DNA of 64,000 nucleotides from Bradyrhizobium zhanjiangense (GCF_004114935.1 NZ_CP022221.1:2625001-2689000), one strand, 5' to 3'. Shown: positions 8,889 to 18,970, counted from the stretch's first letter. Notes: a model not told the origin generated them from the sequence alone. Translations and numbers: made by a program.

Positions 8889-9726
8889 TATGATTCGAAC
8901 CACGAAACGCTGACCCAGCAGCGGGCAGCCTGATGGGTGTCGCTGCATTGACGCATGAAGGATGGCTGGCCAGCTTGGTTAGTGAGTGCGTGATCAAGTT
9001 GCGAGGATCAGAATGGCTCAAGTCGCAGCTTCCCAAGGCACCCCCAACCAGAAGCTTCCTACCGTCGTCTGCGATCAGTGTCGCTCCCCTCGCCCGTCCC
9101 GGCCAGCGCATAGGAGCGCGAATAAGCCATTTTCGACGTCGACTCCGCTCACGTTTGTACAGATGAGGTCATATCCTTTGCTGACTCAAGACAGCGGTTC
9201 CTGATACCTCAATCTCGAGCCGTCGCTACCCGGCAATTCCTCGGGTCGGAGGCGAAGCAGCGTCTCTGTGACGATGTGCGCGCCGGCAAGATCCGCTTCC
9301 TGTTTCGCTCCTCCTCCTCCATGGTACCGGATCATCTCAAGGGTTGCGCCCTCTCGATGTGCCGAGCTGCGATCTCAGATCGAGCAGCGCGAGTGTCGCA
9401 TCGTGCGGCAGGATTACTGGCACGACAAGAATCGAGGTCTTCGCCTATGAGACCGAGGTCGCTTGCTGCTATCTGGCAGGCCCGCTTCATTGTCCCCTGG
9501 CACCTCAGTACGGTGGCCGGCAAACCGCGGCGAAAGACAAGCCGACCCATTCGCCATGGAAAAGGCGGTCGCATCGAGCGATCCTCGCCTGATGGGCCAG
9601 TCTTAAGGCCGATATTGCGATGCTGGAACGCTCGAGCGCCTCCCACATCGAAGGCCCTTACGTCATGCCGTGCAGGAGCGTCGAAACATAACCAACCGCT
9701 TCGGTCTTCGCGATGGGGCACCAGCA
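8889..9726. other. Gene-free stretch
   Basis: About 840 bases with only short open frames on both strands. No recognisable protein family, RNA or repeat seen. Probably decayed sequence between the IS630 remnant and the Lrp regulator. Confidence 0.45.
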
Positions 9727-10203
9727 TTAATCCTCGGCCGAAGCATCGATCGGAATGCTAAAGCCGACCTTCACGCGGTCCATTATGACCATTGTTTTAA
9801 AGCCCTTGATGTCCGCATTTTCGTAGAAGAAGCGTCGAGTAAACTGCTCATAATCTTCCATGGTGCGGGCTGTGATGTATAGGACAAAATCAGCCTCGCC
9901 GGTGACGTAAAATCCATTCACGACATCAACCGACGATTTGATCGCCTTCTTAAATTTATCGATTATATCGGAACGTTCGCGCTCCAACGTTACCAGCACC
10001 AGCATTTGGATCGGCCTTCCAACTGCCTTCGGCGAAACGATCGATACGTCGGCCTCGATGATGCCCTCACAACGAAGTCTTTTCAGGCGTCGTTGACACG
10101 CTGTGGCGGAAAGTCCGGCCAGTTCGCCGATTGTCTCTGATGTTAGTCGGTTATTCTTTTGCACGATCTCGAGGATGCGGGCATCTATTCTGTCGTATTG
10201 CAT
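9727..10203 (-). CDS. Lrp/AsnC-family transcriptional regulator
   Basis: A 158-residue regulator with an N-terminal AsnC-type helix-turn-helix (LTSETIGELAGLSATACQRRLKRL, about residues 20-43) and a C-terminal RAM/ligand-sensing domain (YVTGEADFVLYITARTMEDYEQF). These proteins form octamers and sense an amino acid. It is divergent from the aldehyde dehydrogenase/aminotransferase operon with about 150 bases between start codons, the classic layout of a local amino-acid-responsive regulator. The effector is likely the amino compound degraded by that operon, which is an inference. Confidence 0.92.
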   Translation of the reverse strand: MQYDRIDARILEIVQKNNRLTSETIGELAGLSATACQRRLKRLRCEGIIEADVSIVSPKAVGRPIQMLVLVTLERERSDIIDKFKKAIKSSVDVVNGFYVTGEADFVLYITARTMEDYEQFTRRFFYENADIKGFKTMVIMDRVKVGFSIPIDASAED

Positions 10204-10354
10204 GAACGGCTCCCCCTTGGTGAATATCGCCGCGAAGTTAGTGCGTGATGCAGGAAATCATCCCACCCGCCCAGAAATGCGACGCAAACTACCGTGCATC
10301 AAAGGTAGCCTGATTGCGTAGGCAATTTCAACAGATGACGCGTAGGACTCTCAA

Positions 10355-11869
10355 GTGGAAGCTGGCAATGTTCGACAGACTGGTCCGCATATGGCCGGTA
10401 TCACGAAGCGGCGTTTGCAAAGTTTGAGGCGCCGCGATTTCCTTACTGGAGCCGCGCTCATCGACGGTCAGTGGGTGACGAGGGACGAGAAAGACGTTGT
10501 AGTCGATCCGGCTACCGAAGAGCATATTGCTGAGGTGAGTCGCTACAGTGCCACTGACGTGAGCCACGCAATCGCGGCAGCTGAACGCGCGCTCTGTTCT
10601 TGGCGCGAGCTGTTGCCAGCAACTCGTGGGGCGATACTAAGGTGCTGGGCCAGGTTGATGCTCGATCATTCGGACGACCTCGCCGTCCTGGTCACGAGCG
10701 AGCAGGGCAAACCACTTTCTGAGGCTCGCCACGAAATTGCGTACGGTGCCGGGTTCCTCGACTGGTTCGCGGCCGAGGGCGAGCGTGCTTACGGTGAGAC
10801 GATCCCCAGTCACAAGCTTGGAAGTCTGCTTCACGTGCGTATGCAGCCAATCGGCGTCGCCGCGGCGATCACACCTTGGAACTTCCCTGTCGCCATGGTT
10901 ACGCGAAAGGCCGGAGCAGCCCTCGCCGCGGGCTGCCCTATCATCGTGAAGCCTGCCCCCGAGACCCCTCTATCTGCTCTCGCTGTGGCCCGATTGGCTG
11001 AAGAAGCAGGTGTCCCGTCTGGTGTGTTTCAGGTGCTGGTTGGTGATCCCATTGAACTTTCGACGCCCTTGTTGAGCGACACAAGGATACGCGCCCTTTC
11101 GTTCACTGGTTCTACGCAAGTCGGTCGCCTGCTCCTGGAAGGATCCGCTGCGACCGTAAAGAAAGTCTCGCTTGAACTCGGAGGGCATGCCCCCTTTCTC
11201 GTCTTTGATGACGTCGATCTTGGGAAGGCCGTCAAGGGATTGATGGCAGCCAAGTTCGCTACCTCCGGCCAAGACTGTTTGGCAGCTAACCGCATTTACG
11301 TGCAAAGACGCATTTACGATGCCTTCGTCGACTCGTTTGCTGGGGCGATTGCTAAACTAAAGGTCGGCCATGGTCTGGACGCCGCGACGGATATCGGGCC
11401 AATGACAAAGCTGTCGGTAGCGAACAAGTGCAGGGCCCAAATCGATGACGCGGCGGCAAAAGGTGCTCGGGTTTTCTCCTCAAAGCAGGGCGACGAACTG
11501 GGTGCGAACTTTGTCGCTCCGACGCTGCTAAGTGATGTGACCGAGGACATGCTCATCGGTCATGAGGAGACGTTTGGGCCCGTGGCGGCGGTACTGCCCT
11601 TCGACTCTGAAGAAGAGGTCATCGCCCGCGCCAATACAAACGAGATGGGGCTGGCCGGGTACGTCTACACGGATAACCTGCGTCGAGCGCTCAGACTTTC
11701 CGAGCAACTCGAGTGCGGAATGATCGGAGTCAACACCGCGTCGTTCACAGGCCCGCCGATTCCGTTTGGCGGATGGAAGCAGTCTGGACTCGGTCGTGAA
11801 GGATCGCGGCACGGATTGGCAGAATATATGGAGCTGAAGTACGTCTGCTTCGGCGATTTGACGGGCTAG
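10355..11869 (+). CDS. Aldehyde dehydrogenase, succinate-semialdehyde dehydrogenase-like
   Basis: NAD(P)-dependent enzyme of the ALDH superfamily, 504 residues from GTG 10355 (AGGA a few bases upstream) or 492 from ATG 10391. General-base Glu274 in LELGGHAP and nucleophile Cys308 in SGQDCLAANR are 34 residues apart, as in the family. The cofactor loop ITPWNFP and GSTQVG are present. Closest family feel is GabD, which oxidises succinate semialdehyde to succinate. It sits 11 bases before a class III aminotransferase, so the pair can convert an omega-amino acid or diamine to an aldehyde and then an acid. Probable control by the divergent Lrp protein. Confidence 0.92.
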   Translation: MEAGNVRQTGPHMAGITKRRLQSLRRRDFLTGAALIDGQWVTRDEKDVVVDPATEEHIAEVSRYSATDVSHAIAAAERALCSWRELLPATRGAILRCWARLMLDHSDDLAVLVTSEQGKPLSEARHEIAYGAGFLDWFAAEGERAYGETIPSHKLGSLLHVRMQPIGVAAAITPWNFPVAMVTRKAGAALAAGCPIIVKPAPETPLSALAVARLAEEAGVPSGVFQVLVGDPIELSTPLLSDTRIRALSFTGSTQVGRLLLEGSAATVKKVSLELGGHAPFLVFDDVDLGKAVKGLMAAKFATSGQDCLAANRIYVQRRIYDAFVDSFAGAIAKLKVGHGLDAATDIGPMTKLSVANKCRAQIDDAAAKGARVFSSKQGDELGANFVAPTLLSDVTEDMLIGHEETFGPVAAVLPFDSEEEVIARANTNEMGLAGYVYTDNLRRALRLSEQLECGMIGVNTASFTGPPIPFGGWKQSGLGREGSRHGLAEYMELKYVCFGDLTG

Positions 11870-11880
11870 GAGAATTCGGA

Positions 11881-13281
11881 ATGACTGACATTAAGGCCAT
11901 CGCCGAGCTTGATCGTTCGAGTGTTCTCCACCCATTCACTCAACTCAAGGAATTTGCCCGCGGACAAGCGGGAGACCCAACAATTGTCACCGGCGGGAAA
12001 GGTATCCGCATCGAAGACGCGCAAGGACACACTTACATTGATGCGTTTGCTGGTCTCTACTGCGTAAACATTGGATACGGTCGGACCGAAGTGGCGGAGG
12101 CCATTGCGCGGCAAGCCTACAAACTCGCATACTATCATACGTATGCGGCGCACACGACCGACGAGCTGGCAACACTGGCAAATCGACTCGTGCGAATGGC
12201 CCCTGGCAAACCAAGTAAAGTATTCTTCGGCTTGTCAGGGTCAGACGCTAACGAGACCCAGGCCAAGCTCGTTTGGTATTACAACAATCTCCGTGGTCAG
12301 CCCAAAAAGAAGAAGATTATCTCGCGCGAGCGCGGCTATCACGGCTGCTCAGTGATCTCTGGTTCGATGACCGGGATGTCGTTCTACCATGATCACATGG
12401 ATCTTCCCTTCCCTGGCATTCTGCACACGGGCGCACCGCACCATTATTGGAGTTCCGAGCCGGGTGAGACGGAAGAGGACTTTTCTCGCCGGCGTGCAGC
12501 CGAGCTTGAACAGCTGATCGTACGGGAGGGGCCGGAGACGATCGGCGCGTTCATTGCCGAGCCGGTGCTGGGCACGGGCGGTATAACTCCGCCTCCCGCC
12601 GGCTACTGGCGCGAAATTCAGGCTGTGCTCAGGCGATTTGACATTCTTCTGATCGCTGACGAGGTCATTTGCGGGTTTGGGCGAACTGGCGCTGACTTTG
12701 GCAGCACCTTGTACGGAATGGAGCCGGACCTGGTGACGGTCGCCAAAGGGTTGACCTCCGGGTACGTGCCACTCTCTGGAGCCATTGTTGGTGAGAGAGT
12801 TTACGCAGTGATGGAGGAAGCGGCGGATCGCGTAGGAGCATTCTCTCACGGCTACACCTATTCCGGCCATCCGATCGCGGCCGCTGCCGCCAACGCAGTG
12901 CTCGATATCGTCGAAAAGGAGCGGCTTAGCGATAGGGCGAGAGTTGTCGGATCACACTTCCAAAAGCGCCTCAAGGAACGATTTGCACAGCTCGAAATCG
13001 TCGGTGAGGTGCGGGGCGTGGGGCTGCTTGGCGCGATCGAATTCGTCGCGGATCGCCAAACAAAACGACGATTTGATCCGCAGCTCAAGGTCGGCGCCCG
13101 TATCTCGAAAGCTGCTCGGGAACGGGGGCTCATCGCACGAGCGATGCCGCATGGAGACATTCTTGGTTTTGCCCCTCCTCTCGTTGTAACCGAATTCGAA
13201 ATAGACGAGATCGTTGAGCTTGCATATCGAGCAACGAAGCAAGTAATGGACGAGCTCGCGAAGAAGTCGGTCTCTAGCTAA
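11881..13281 (+). CDS. Class III PLP-dependent aminotransferase (omega-amino acid/diamine:pyruvate type)
   Basis: A 466-residue aminotransferase. PLP is bound by Lys289 in TVAKGLTSGYVPLSG, with Asp260 in LLIADEVICGFGRTG. Substrate-side blocks SGSDANETQAKL and HGYTYSGHP are typical of the putrescine/GABA/beta-alanine:pyruvate group. AGGAG precedes ATG 11881. Together with the upstream dehydrogenase this forms a two-step route such as GABA to succinate semialdehyde to succinate, or putrescine to GABA. The polyamine-type ABC transporter at the window start fits the same theme but is now separated by IS DNA. The gene ends about 95 bases before IS3 copy 2. Confidence 0.92.
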   Translation: MTDIKAIAELDRSSVLHPFTQLKEFARGQAGDPTIVTGGKGIRIEDAQGHTYIDAFAGLYCVNIGYGRTEVAEAIARQAYKLAYYHTYAAHTTDELATLANRLVRMAPGKPSKVFFGLSGSDANETQAKLVWYYNNLRGQPKKKKIISRERGYHGCSVISGSMTGMSFYHDHMDLPFPGILHTGAPHHYWSSEPGETEEDFSRRRAAELEQLIVREGPETIGAFIAEPVLGTGGITPPPAGYWREIQAVLRRFDILLIADEVICGFGRTGADFGSTLYGMEPDLVTVAKGLTSGYVPLSGAIVGERVYAVMEEAADRVGAFSHGYTYSGHPIAAAAANAVLDIVEKERLSDRARVVGSHFQKRLKERFAQLEIVGEVRGVGLLGAIEFVADRQTKRRFDPQLKVGARISKAARERGLIARAMPHGDILGFAPPLVVTEFEIDEIVELAYRATKQVMDELAKKSVSS

Positions 13282-13392
13282 ATCTACGCACTTCATCTTT
13301 CCCGCTGTGGAATCGTTAAACGGGAAAATTCCTCACCACGAGGGAAGGCCTGCACGAGAAACTGGAGCTGCTGGTGACCTGCCACTGCATTT

Positions 13393-14319
13393 TCATCCAG
13401 CGGCAGTTAGAGTCTCGGGGTTTTGTACGCCAAGTGGCGCGGATGGAGCAACGGACGATCGGCGGAGCTGGTCGGGGTTGCGCAGCCGATCGTCCGTTGC
13501 GGTGAGGTGGGCGGCGTAGGCCGCGGGGGTCAGGTATTTCAGCGACGAGTGGGGACGCTGGAGATTGTAGTCGGCGACCCAGTTGGCGATCTTGGCGCGG
13601 GCGTCAACGAGATCGAAGAACAGGGTCTCGTTGAGTAGCTCATCGCGCATCCGGCCATTGAAACTCTCGACGAAGCCGTTCTGCATCGGCTTTCCCGGCG
13701 CAATGAAGTGCCAATCGATGGCTGCGTCCTTGCACCAAGCGAGCATGGCGTTGCAGGTGAATTCGGTGCCATGGTCGGACACGATCATTCCTGGCTTGCC
13801 GCGTCGCTCGACGATTGCCGTCAGTTCGCGGGCCACGCGCCGCCCCGAGATCGACGTCTCCGGAATGGCGCCCAGGCATTCCTTGGTGACGTCGTCGACG
13901 ATGTTGAGGATGCGGAAGCGTCGGCCATTGGCGAACTGGTCGTGGACGAAGTCCAGCGACCAGCGCGCGTTCGGCCTCGCCTCGACCAGGATCGGGGCAC
14001 GGGTCCGCACGGCCTTGCGGCGAGCCCGCCGTTTGCGGACGGTGAGCCCTTCCTCGCGGTAAAGCCGGTAGATCCGGTTGATCCCCGAGGGCTCGCCCTC
14101 CCGCCGCAGCAGGACGAACAACCGGCGATAGCCGAAACGCCGCCGCTCGTTGGCGAGATCGCGCAATCGGCCACGCAGAACTGCGTTCGGCGGGCGGCTG
14201 AAGCGATAGCGGATCATCTTCCGATCCGCCCCCACAATCGAGCAGGCCCGCCGTTCCGACAGGCTCATGACGGCCTGCAGATGCGCGACCGCAGCGCGCT
14301 TGGCGGCGGGCCCTACCAT
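13393..14319 (-). CDS. IS3-family transposase OrfB, copy 2
   Basis: Identical in layout to OrfB at 1378-2304, with the full DDE core (SLDFVHDQF, VSDHGTEF, VESFNGRMRDE). The coding frame is complete, but its usual OrfA partner upstream is frameshifted. Transposition would therefore need OrfA supplied by copy 1. Confidence 0.9.
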   Translation of the reverse strand: MVGPAAKRAAVAHLQAVMSLSERRACSIVGADRKMIRYRFSRPPNAVLRGRLRDLANERRRFGYRRLFVLLRREGEPSGINRIYRLYREEGLTVRKRRARRKAVRTRAPILVEARPNARWSLDFVHDQFANGRRFRILNIVDDVTKECLGAIPETSISGRRVARELTAIVERRGKPGMIVSDHGTEFTCNAMLAWCKDAAIDWHFIAPGKPMQNGFVESFNGRMRDELLNETLFFDLVDARAKIANWVADYNLQRPHSSLKYLTPAAYAAHLTATDDRLRNPDQLRRSSVAPSAPLGVQNPETLTAAG

Positions 14320-14581
14320 TTTTTTGAAAGGAGCTCGCGAAGTGCGGCCGCATCGAGCATCTGCTCGGCCAGAAGCTTCTTCAGCTTCGCGTTCTCCTCT
14401 TCCAAGGCCCTCAGCCGCTTCGCTTCGGAAACGTCCATGCCGCCGAATTTGGCTCCTTCCAATTGTAGATCGTCGCCTCGGAAACACCGTGCTTGCGAGC
14501 CAGGTCGGCTGTCTTCGCCCCAGCCTCATGCTCCTTCAATACCGCGATAATCTGCTCTTCCGTGAACCTTGCTCGCTTCAT
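14313..14581 (-). pseudogene. IS3-family orfA, frameshifted
   Basis: Same sequence as the intact orfA at 2298-2564, except that two extra bases near 14454 (GGCTCCTT where copy 1 has GGCCTT) shift the frame inside KAKFGG. No OrfAB fusion can be made from this copy, although orfB is intact. Confidence 0.9.
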
Positions 14582-14825
14582 CTGTCCGTCCTTCTTCGGG
14601 CCGGACTCTAACTCCTTCTGGAGGAAATTCGCAGTGGCAGGTCAATGGTTGTGCGTAGTCGTCCGTGAAGAGCGGCTAAGCGATTGAGTTGGGGTCGGAT
14701 TATTCGTTGTGGCCTGTTTTGGGATTGCAGGGTTTTGATGCTTCGAGCCTCGGAATGCTGCAATTTCGTTTTGAGGATTCCCTCGAATCACCAGTCATGA
14801 TTCCGTTGTCGGATCGGAGGTGGCG

Positions 14826-15678
14826 ATGCGACCGAAGAAGCCCGAAGCGAGGGGATCGGGTGATCTGTTCCGGGCCCGGCTGGACCAGATCATCAATATG
14901 AAGCACGAGCTGGTTCAGCTCGCCAGCAAGGTCGATTGGGACTGGATCGACGGCGAGATCGCGCCGCTCTATAGCGAGAATGGTCGGCCGGGCATCGCGA
15001 CCCGCTTCATGATCGGGCTGCTGCTGCTCAAGCACATTTACGGCCTGTTTGATGAGGGGGTGTGCGAGCGCTGGGTCCACGACCCGTATTTCCAGTACTT
15101 CACCGGCGAAGAGTTCTTTCAGCACGCGTTCCCGCACGAGCGCTCGGACTTGAGCCACTGGCGCAAGCGGCTCGGCGACAAGCTGGAGCTGTTGCTGGCC
15201 GAGAGCTTGCGGGGCGCGCACGAGGCCGGCGCGTTGCGCAGCCCGGACCTCAAGCGGGTCACGGTCGATACCACCGTACAGCCGAAGGCCATCACCTTCC
15301 CGACCGATGCCAAGCTGCTGCACGCGGCGATCAAGGGGCTCAACCGCCTGGCGAGGAAGCACGGGGTCAAGCTGCGGCAGTCCTATCTTCGCATTGCCAA
15401 GACCGCGGCAATGATGCCGGGGCGCTACGCCCATGCCAAGCAATTCAAGCGGCAGCTGCGCATCCTGCGCAGCCGGCTGGGCCGGACATCCGCGATATCC
15501 ACCGCAAGATCGAAGGTCGGGCTGTGCTCGAGAACGCGTTCGCCCTCCCGCTCAGCCGGGCCTCGCAGATCCGCTCGCAGCAGCAGCGCCAGCGCGGCTG
15601 GAAGCTTTATTCCTTCCACGCTCCGGAGGTGGAGTGCATTGGCAAGGGCAAAGCAGCCGCGCCCTACGAGTTAATGGC
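14826..15678 (+). pseudogene. IS5-family transposase, N-terminal part
   Basis: Starts at ATG 14826 after GGAGG. DUF772-type N-terminus (ENGRPGIATRFMIGLLLLKHIYGL) and the first DDE aspartate region (KRVTVDTTVQPKAITFPTD). A frameshift near 15478 moves the continuation (ENAFALPLSRASQIRSQQQ and WKLYSFHAPEVECIGKGKAAAPYE) to another frame. The frame is then cut by the IS110 insertion, and the sequence resumes at 16759. Confidence 0.85.
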
Positions 15679-16758
15679 ATGGACCACGCCCGCTCTCAGC
15701 GGCAACGTGCAGCCCGGCGGGGGGCAGCAGCAGGAGCGCAAGCCATGTCGAAATACGAACCTTGTCACAATCGGCATCGATCTCGGGAAGAACACATTCC
15801 ACGTCGTCGGTCTCGATGCCACAGGCGCAATTACGCTACGCAAGAAGCGGTCGAGAAATCAGCTTGACCAGTCGCTGGGCAATATTCCGCGTTGTCTGAT
15901 CGGAATGGAGGCGTGTGCAGGCGCACATCATCTGGGGCGCAGGCTCGAGAAATTAGGCCATCAAGTACGGCTCTTGCCGGCGCAGTACGTCAAACCATAC
16001 CTCAAGGGTCACAAGAATGACTTTCGGGATGCTGAAGCGATCGCCGAGGCCGCTCAGCGGCCGACAATGCGGTTCGTTCCAGTGAAGTCAGCCGAACAAC
16101 TTGATTTACAGGCACTACACAGAGTTCGCAGTCGATTGGTGACGCAGAGAACGGCGGTCATCAATCAAATCCGGGGCTTTTTGCTTGAGCGAGGGCTACC
16201 AGTGCGGCAGGGAGCGGCAGCACTCCGACTGGCACTTCCTCAGATTCTCTCAGCGACAAACGACAACTTATCGCCTCGCGTGATCCAGCTCATTCAGGAC
16301 TTGGCCGAGGACTGGCGCTATCTCGACCGACGGGTCGCGTCAATGACGAAAGAAATCGACGAACTCGCTGATCAAGATCCACACTGTCGCCGCCTAATGA
16401 GTGCGCCCGGCGTCGGGCCGATCATCTCAAGCGCGATGGTCGCCGCCATCGGAACCGGTGATGCCTGCACCGCATAAGAAACAGGGCCGGAAAGGAAAAT
16501 CCAAGGTCGGGATCAGAAGGCACAATAACCCGCCGAGGTTTGCGAGACGGAAAGGACGAATGGAGAAACGGTTCCACCGACACTTCTGAAGCCTGGTTCG
16601 ACTCCATGGCCCTTCTTGAGGCCGGCGAGTTATTGAGGACAGAAGTGAGCGGATATCCATGATGGCTCGGGGCAACAGCCCCAAATTGAAGCCGGATAGA
16701 TTGGCGCAAACCGCTTCATCCCTTTGTCGATTCCTCTTGCAACGCGGGCGTGGTCCAT
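15679..16758 (+). mobile_element. IS110-family (IS1111-like) element inserted in the IS5 transposase
   Basis: Fifteen-base inverted repeats (ATGGACCACGCCCGC at 15679 and its complement ending at 16758) bound about 1080 bp. The insertion separates codons that read ...AAAPYE and GVKASIVTNN in intact relatives. At about 1.1 kb it is shorter than usual, matching the loss of the transposase C-terminus. Confidence 0.7.
15746..16477 (+). pseudogene. IS110-family transposase, C-terminally deleted
   Basis: RuvC-like DEDD N-terminal domain begins TIGIDLGKNTFHVVGLD, with GMEACAGAHHLGR, KNDFRDAEAIAEAAQRPTM and the start of the transposase_20 block (LMSAPGVGPIISSAMVAAIG). The frame then ends abruptly, and the catalytic serine region that normally follows (F.S.R..AAWLGL) is missing. 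Internal deletion is inferred because the downstream terminal repeat is still present. Confidence 0.82.
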
Positions 16759-17235
16759 AGATCGGCGTCAAAGCCTCCATCGTCACCAACAACCGCCGTG
16801 GTCCCGGCGGCCTGTTCGTGCTGCACGCCAGGGCGCTGCCCGATAACCCGTACGACGGCCATACCTTGCGGGACGTCATCGACCGCACCGAGACGCTGAC
16901 CGGCTGTGCGATCGAGCGGGCCTATGTCGATAAGGGATACCGCGGCCACGACGCGCAAAATCCCCACCGGGTCTTCATCTCCGGCCAGAAGCGCGGCGTC
17001 TTCGGTGTCATCAAGCGCGAGCTGCACCGCCGCTCCGCCATTGAGCCCATCATCGGACACCTGAAGACCGATGGTCACCTCGGCCGCTGCTACCCCAAAG
17101 GCCGCGCAGGAGACGCCGCTAACGTCATGCTCTCCGCCGTCGGCCACAACTTCCGTCGCATCCTCGCCTGGCTCAGGGCTCTTTGGTGCCTGATCCTGAC
17201 CACCCTCATCGCGGCCGCCAGCGACTGCTCACCGC
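16759..17235 (+). pseudogene. IS5-family transposase, C-terminal part
   Basis: Continuation of the interrupted transposase: GVKASIVTNNRRGPGGLFVLHA, then AYVDKGYRGHDAQNPHRVF with the second catalytic region, and RRSAIEPIIGHLKTDGHLGRC with the catalytic glutamate. No start of its own is expected. Confidence 0.85.
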
Positions 17236-17262
17236 TCAAATCGGTTTCTGAACGGACGACTA

Positions 17263-17788
17263 GCTACTTGAGCTCGAAAATTATCAATCTACAATGCCCG
17301 GCGCCTCTCCATACGACCGCGGCGGGCGCGTGTTTTGTCGTGCGTCCTGAGATAATTCCGCGCAACCCGAGCCTTTCCGCTCGCCATAGCGGACGTGAGA
17401 AGAGCCGTTTAGCCTGCTCAGTCGCGCCGAGCGCCTTTTGGTAAGCGGGACTTATCTGTAGGGGCGGTAGTATTCCGCACTGCACTGGGAACAGTCGCTT
17501 TTTGTAAGACGAGACTACCTTGAGAACCAGGCGCGGCAGTCCGACCTGTTGCAATGAGGACAGCTAAGCAGAGTTTGCCGAACCGCGTAAAAACGTACGT
17601 ATATTTGCATCTGACGCAGTTTTTCGGAGTTGCGAAGCCCCACATTAGGGAACTTCGACTTTCGTCGTCCCGTAATATTTCCGCCGAATGGAGATAAGCT
17701 TGACCTCTAACCGACGCACCTCGCTGCGGCCGCTGTCGTCTCCAGCCTGAGGACTAAATTAGCTGACTACTACCTCGGAGGAGGTGGA
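17263..17788. other. Gene-free stretch before the hydrolase gene
   Basis: No gene recognised. The last part supplies GGAGGAGG directly before GTG 17789. No sigma-54 element with correct spacing was seen. Confidence 0.5.
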
Positions 17789-18868
17789 GTGCAGCACGGA
17801 GGGGCAAATTGGATGGAATACGGTGCTTGGCCTCATGTGAAGGACGATCTCTCCTCCGTAAGGTCACGTGCCGCGACGTTTCTGGACAGTTTTCCTAGTG
17901 AGAATAACCGCGAAAGTACAGTTTGGCAGAGCTGGATCACTAGGTGGACGAGGCTAGGGAATGATCAATTCCTTATCGGTGACTTGAGCATTAAGCGGGG
18001 TGCCTGCCAAGAAGCGACGGGGGCTTGGCTTTGTGCGCTAACTGCTTTTGAAATTGTCCGGCGCCTAGCTGATAAAGACGGTTCGCAACGTGAAGAAGTT
18101 TCGGCTAGAATCGCGGCGGGAATTCAGAAAATCGAATTATCTCTGGCGCAAAAAATAGAGCGGATAACAATAGGGGGATCCGATCTCGGGGAATTTCCAG
18201 CGTACTACGTGGCTGCTGGTAGTCGCGAGGTGCCAGCGCCGGCGGTCATTTGCATCAGCATGGAAGAAGAATCGCGAACCGCGCTGCTCGGGAGGCTCTT
18301 GCCCGTAGTCCTCGATGCGGGCTTGTCGCTCCTCGTTGTCTCTCACGACGACATCTCAACTCGCTCGCGCGGCCACTCCCAAGCTTTGTTGTCTTTCTGC
18401 TTGGACTACCTATCAGGTCGGCCCGACGTTGATGCCGCTCGGATCGGCGTCTATGGTGAAGGCTTATCGGCTGCTCTGGCTACGGAATTCGCCACATCTG
18501 ACCGTCGCCTTGCTGCGGCGGTTTGCGATGGCGGCCTTTGGAATTTGGCCCGATCTCTGGCATCGGTCGTTTGGATCACGAGTACTGCAGACCAAGTAGA
18601 CGAGGGTTTGGCTTCGGCGCGCCGCTTGCAAGTTATAACACAGTTGATCTGCCCAGTTCTCGTAGTCACCGGCGGGCGCGGCATTGTCAGCATGTCGGAA
18701 GCGGTCAAACTCCAGGCTGACTGCATGGCAGCAAACATTGATCTCGACTTGGCCATGCCGCGGATCATTCGGAGCTCCGGGGAACACATCGAAAACTTCG
18801 TGAGTTCAGACGATTGCATCTTCGGATGGTTAAAGGAAAAGCTCGTCTGCACGACCTCGGCACCCTAA
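17789..18868 (+). CDS. Alpha/beta-hydrolase of the FrsA/pseudooxynicotine-hydrolase type, lacking the nucleophile
   Basis: About 359 residues. A helical N-terminal cap region of about 120 residues (WITRWTRLGNDQFL, AFEIVRRLAD) precedes an alpha/beta-hydrolase core (PAVICISME, SLLVVSHDD, DVDAARIGVYGEGLSAALA, LICPVLVVTGG, SSGEHIEN). This layout resembles the FrsA and 2,6-dihydroxypseudooxynicotine hydrolase group. The nucleophile elbow, normally G-x-S-x-G, reads G-E-G-L-S, so the serine position (about residue 225) is glycine. It may be inactive as an ester/C-C hydrolase, or recruited to binding. The frame is otherwise uninterrupted. Start GTG 17789 has GGAGGAGG. ATG 17812 with GGAGGGG is an alternative. 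Isolated between IS DNA and a convergent MarR gene. Confidence 0.7.
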   Translation: MQHGGANWMEYGAWPHVKDDLSSVRSRAATFLDSFPSENNRESTVWQSWITRWTRLGNDQFLIGDLSIKRGACQEATGAWLCALTAFEIVRRLADKDGSQREEVSARIAAGIQKIELSLAQKIERITIGGSDLGEFPAYYVAAGSREVPAPAVICISMEEESRTALLGRLLPVVLDAGLSLLVVSHDDISTRSRGHSQALLSFCLDYLSGRPDVDAARIGVYGEGLSAALATEFATSDRRLAAAVCDGGLWNLARSLASVVWITSTADQVDEGLASARRLQVITQLICPVLVVTGGRGIVSMSEAVKLQADCMAANIDLDLAMPRIIRSSGEHIENFVSSDDCIFGWLKEKLVCTTSAP

Positions 18869-18970
18869 TCATTGCGTTTGAACAGGGGATTACTTTGTGA
18901 CGATATCATTATGAGCAGCGTTGTGCCGATCGACGCGCTTCTGGATGCTCGATACCGGCTCCATGTAGCA

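Larger units (their letters stand above)
13375..14644 (-). mobile_element. IS3-family insertion sequence, copy 2 (orfA broken)
   Basis: Near-identical to the element at 1360-2627, with the same 14-bp terminal repeats and orientation. Flanks are CTGG on the left and ATGG on the right, so no perfect 4-bp duplication remains (3 of 4 match). A 2-base insertion in orfA makes it 1270 bp. The pair brackets 10.7 kb in direct orientation. Confidence 0.93.
14656..17262 (+). mobile_element. IS5-family element split by an IS110-type element
   Basis: Imperfect terminal repeats (TAGTCGTCCGT at the left end and its complement at the right, about 14 of 16 bases matching) bound the element. Its transposase is split: the N-terminal half lies at 14826-15678 and the C-terminal half at 16759-17235, with an IS110-like element between them. 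The left end is only 11 bases from the right end of IS3 copy 2. Confidence 0.7.

Noticed and set aside
10303..10317. AGGTAGC-N4-TTGC before the aldehyde dehydrogenase gene as a sigma-54 promoter
   Set aside because: GG/GC spacing fits, but four of eleven consensus bases differ, and no NifA site lies upstream.
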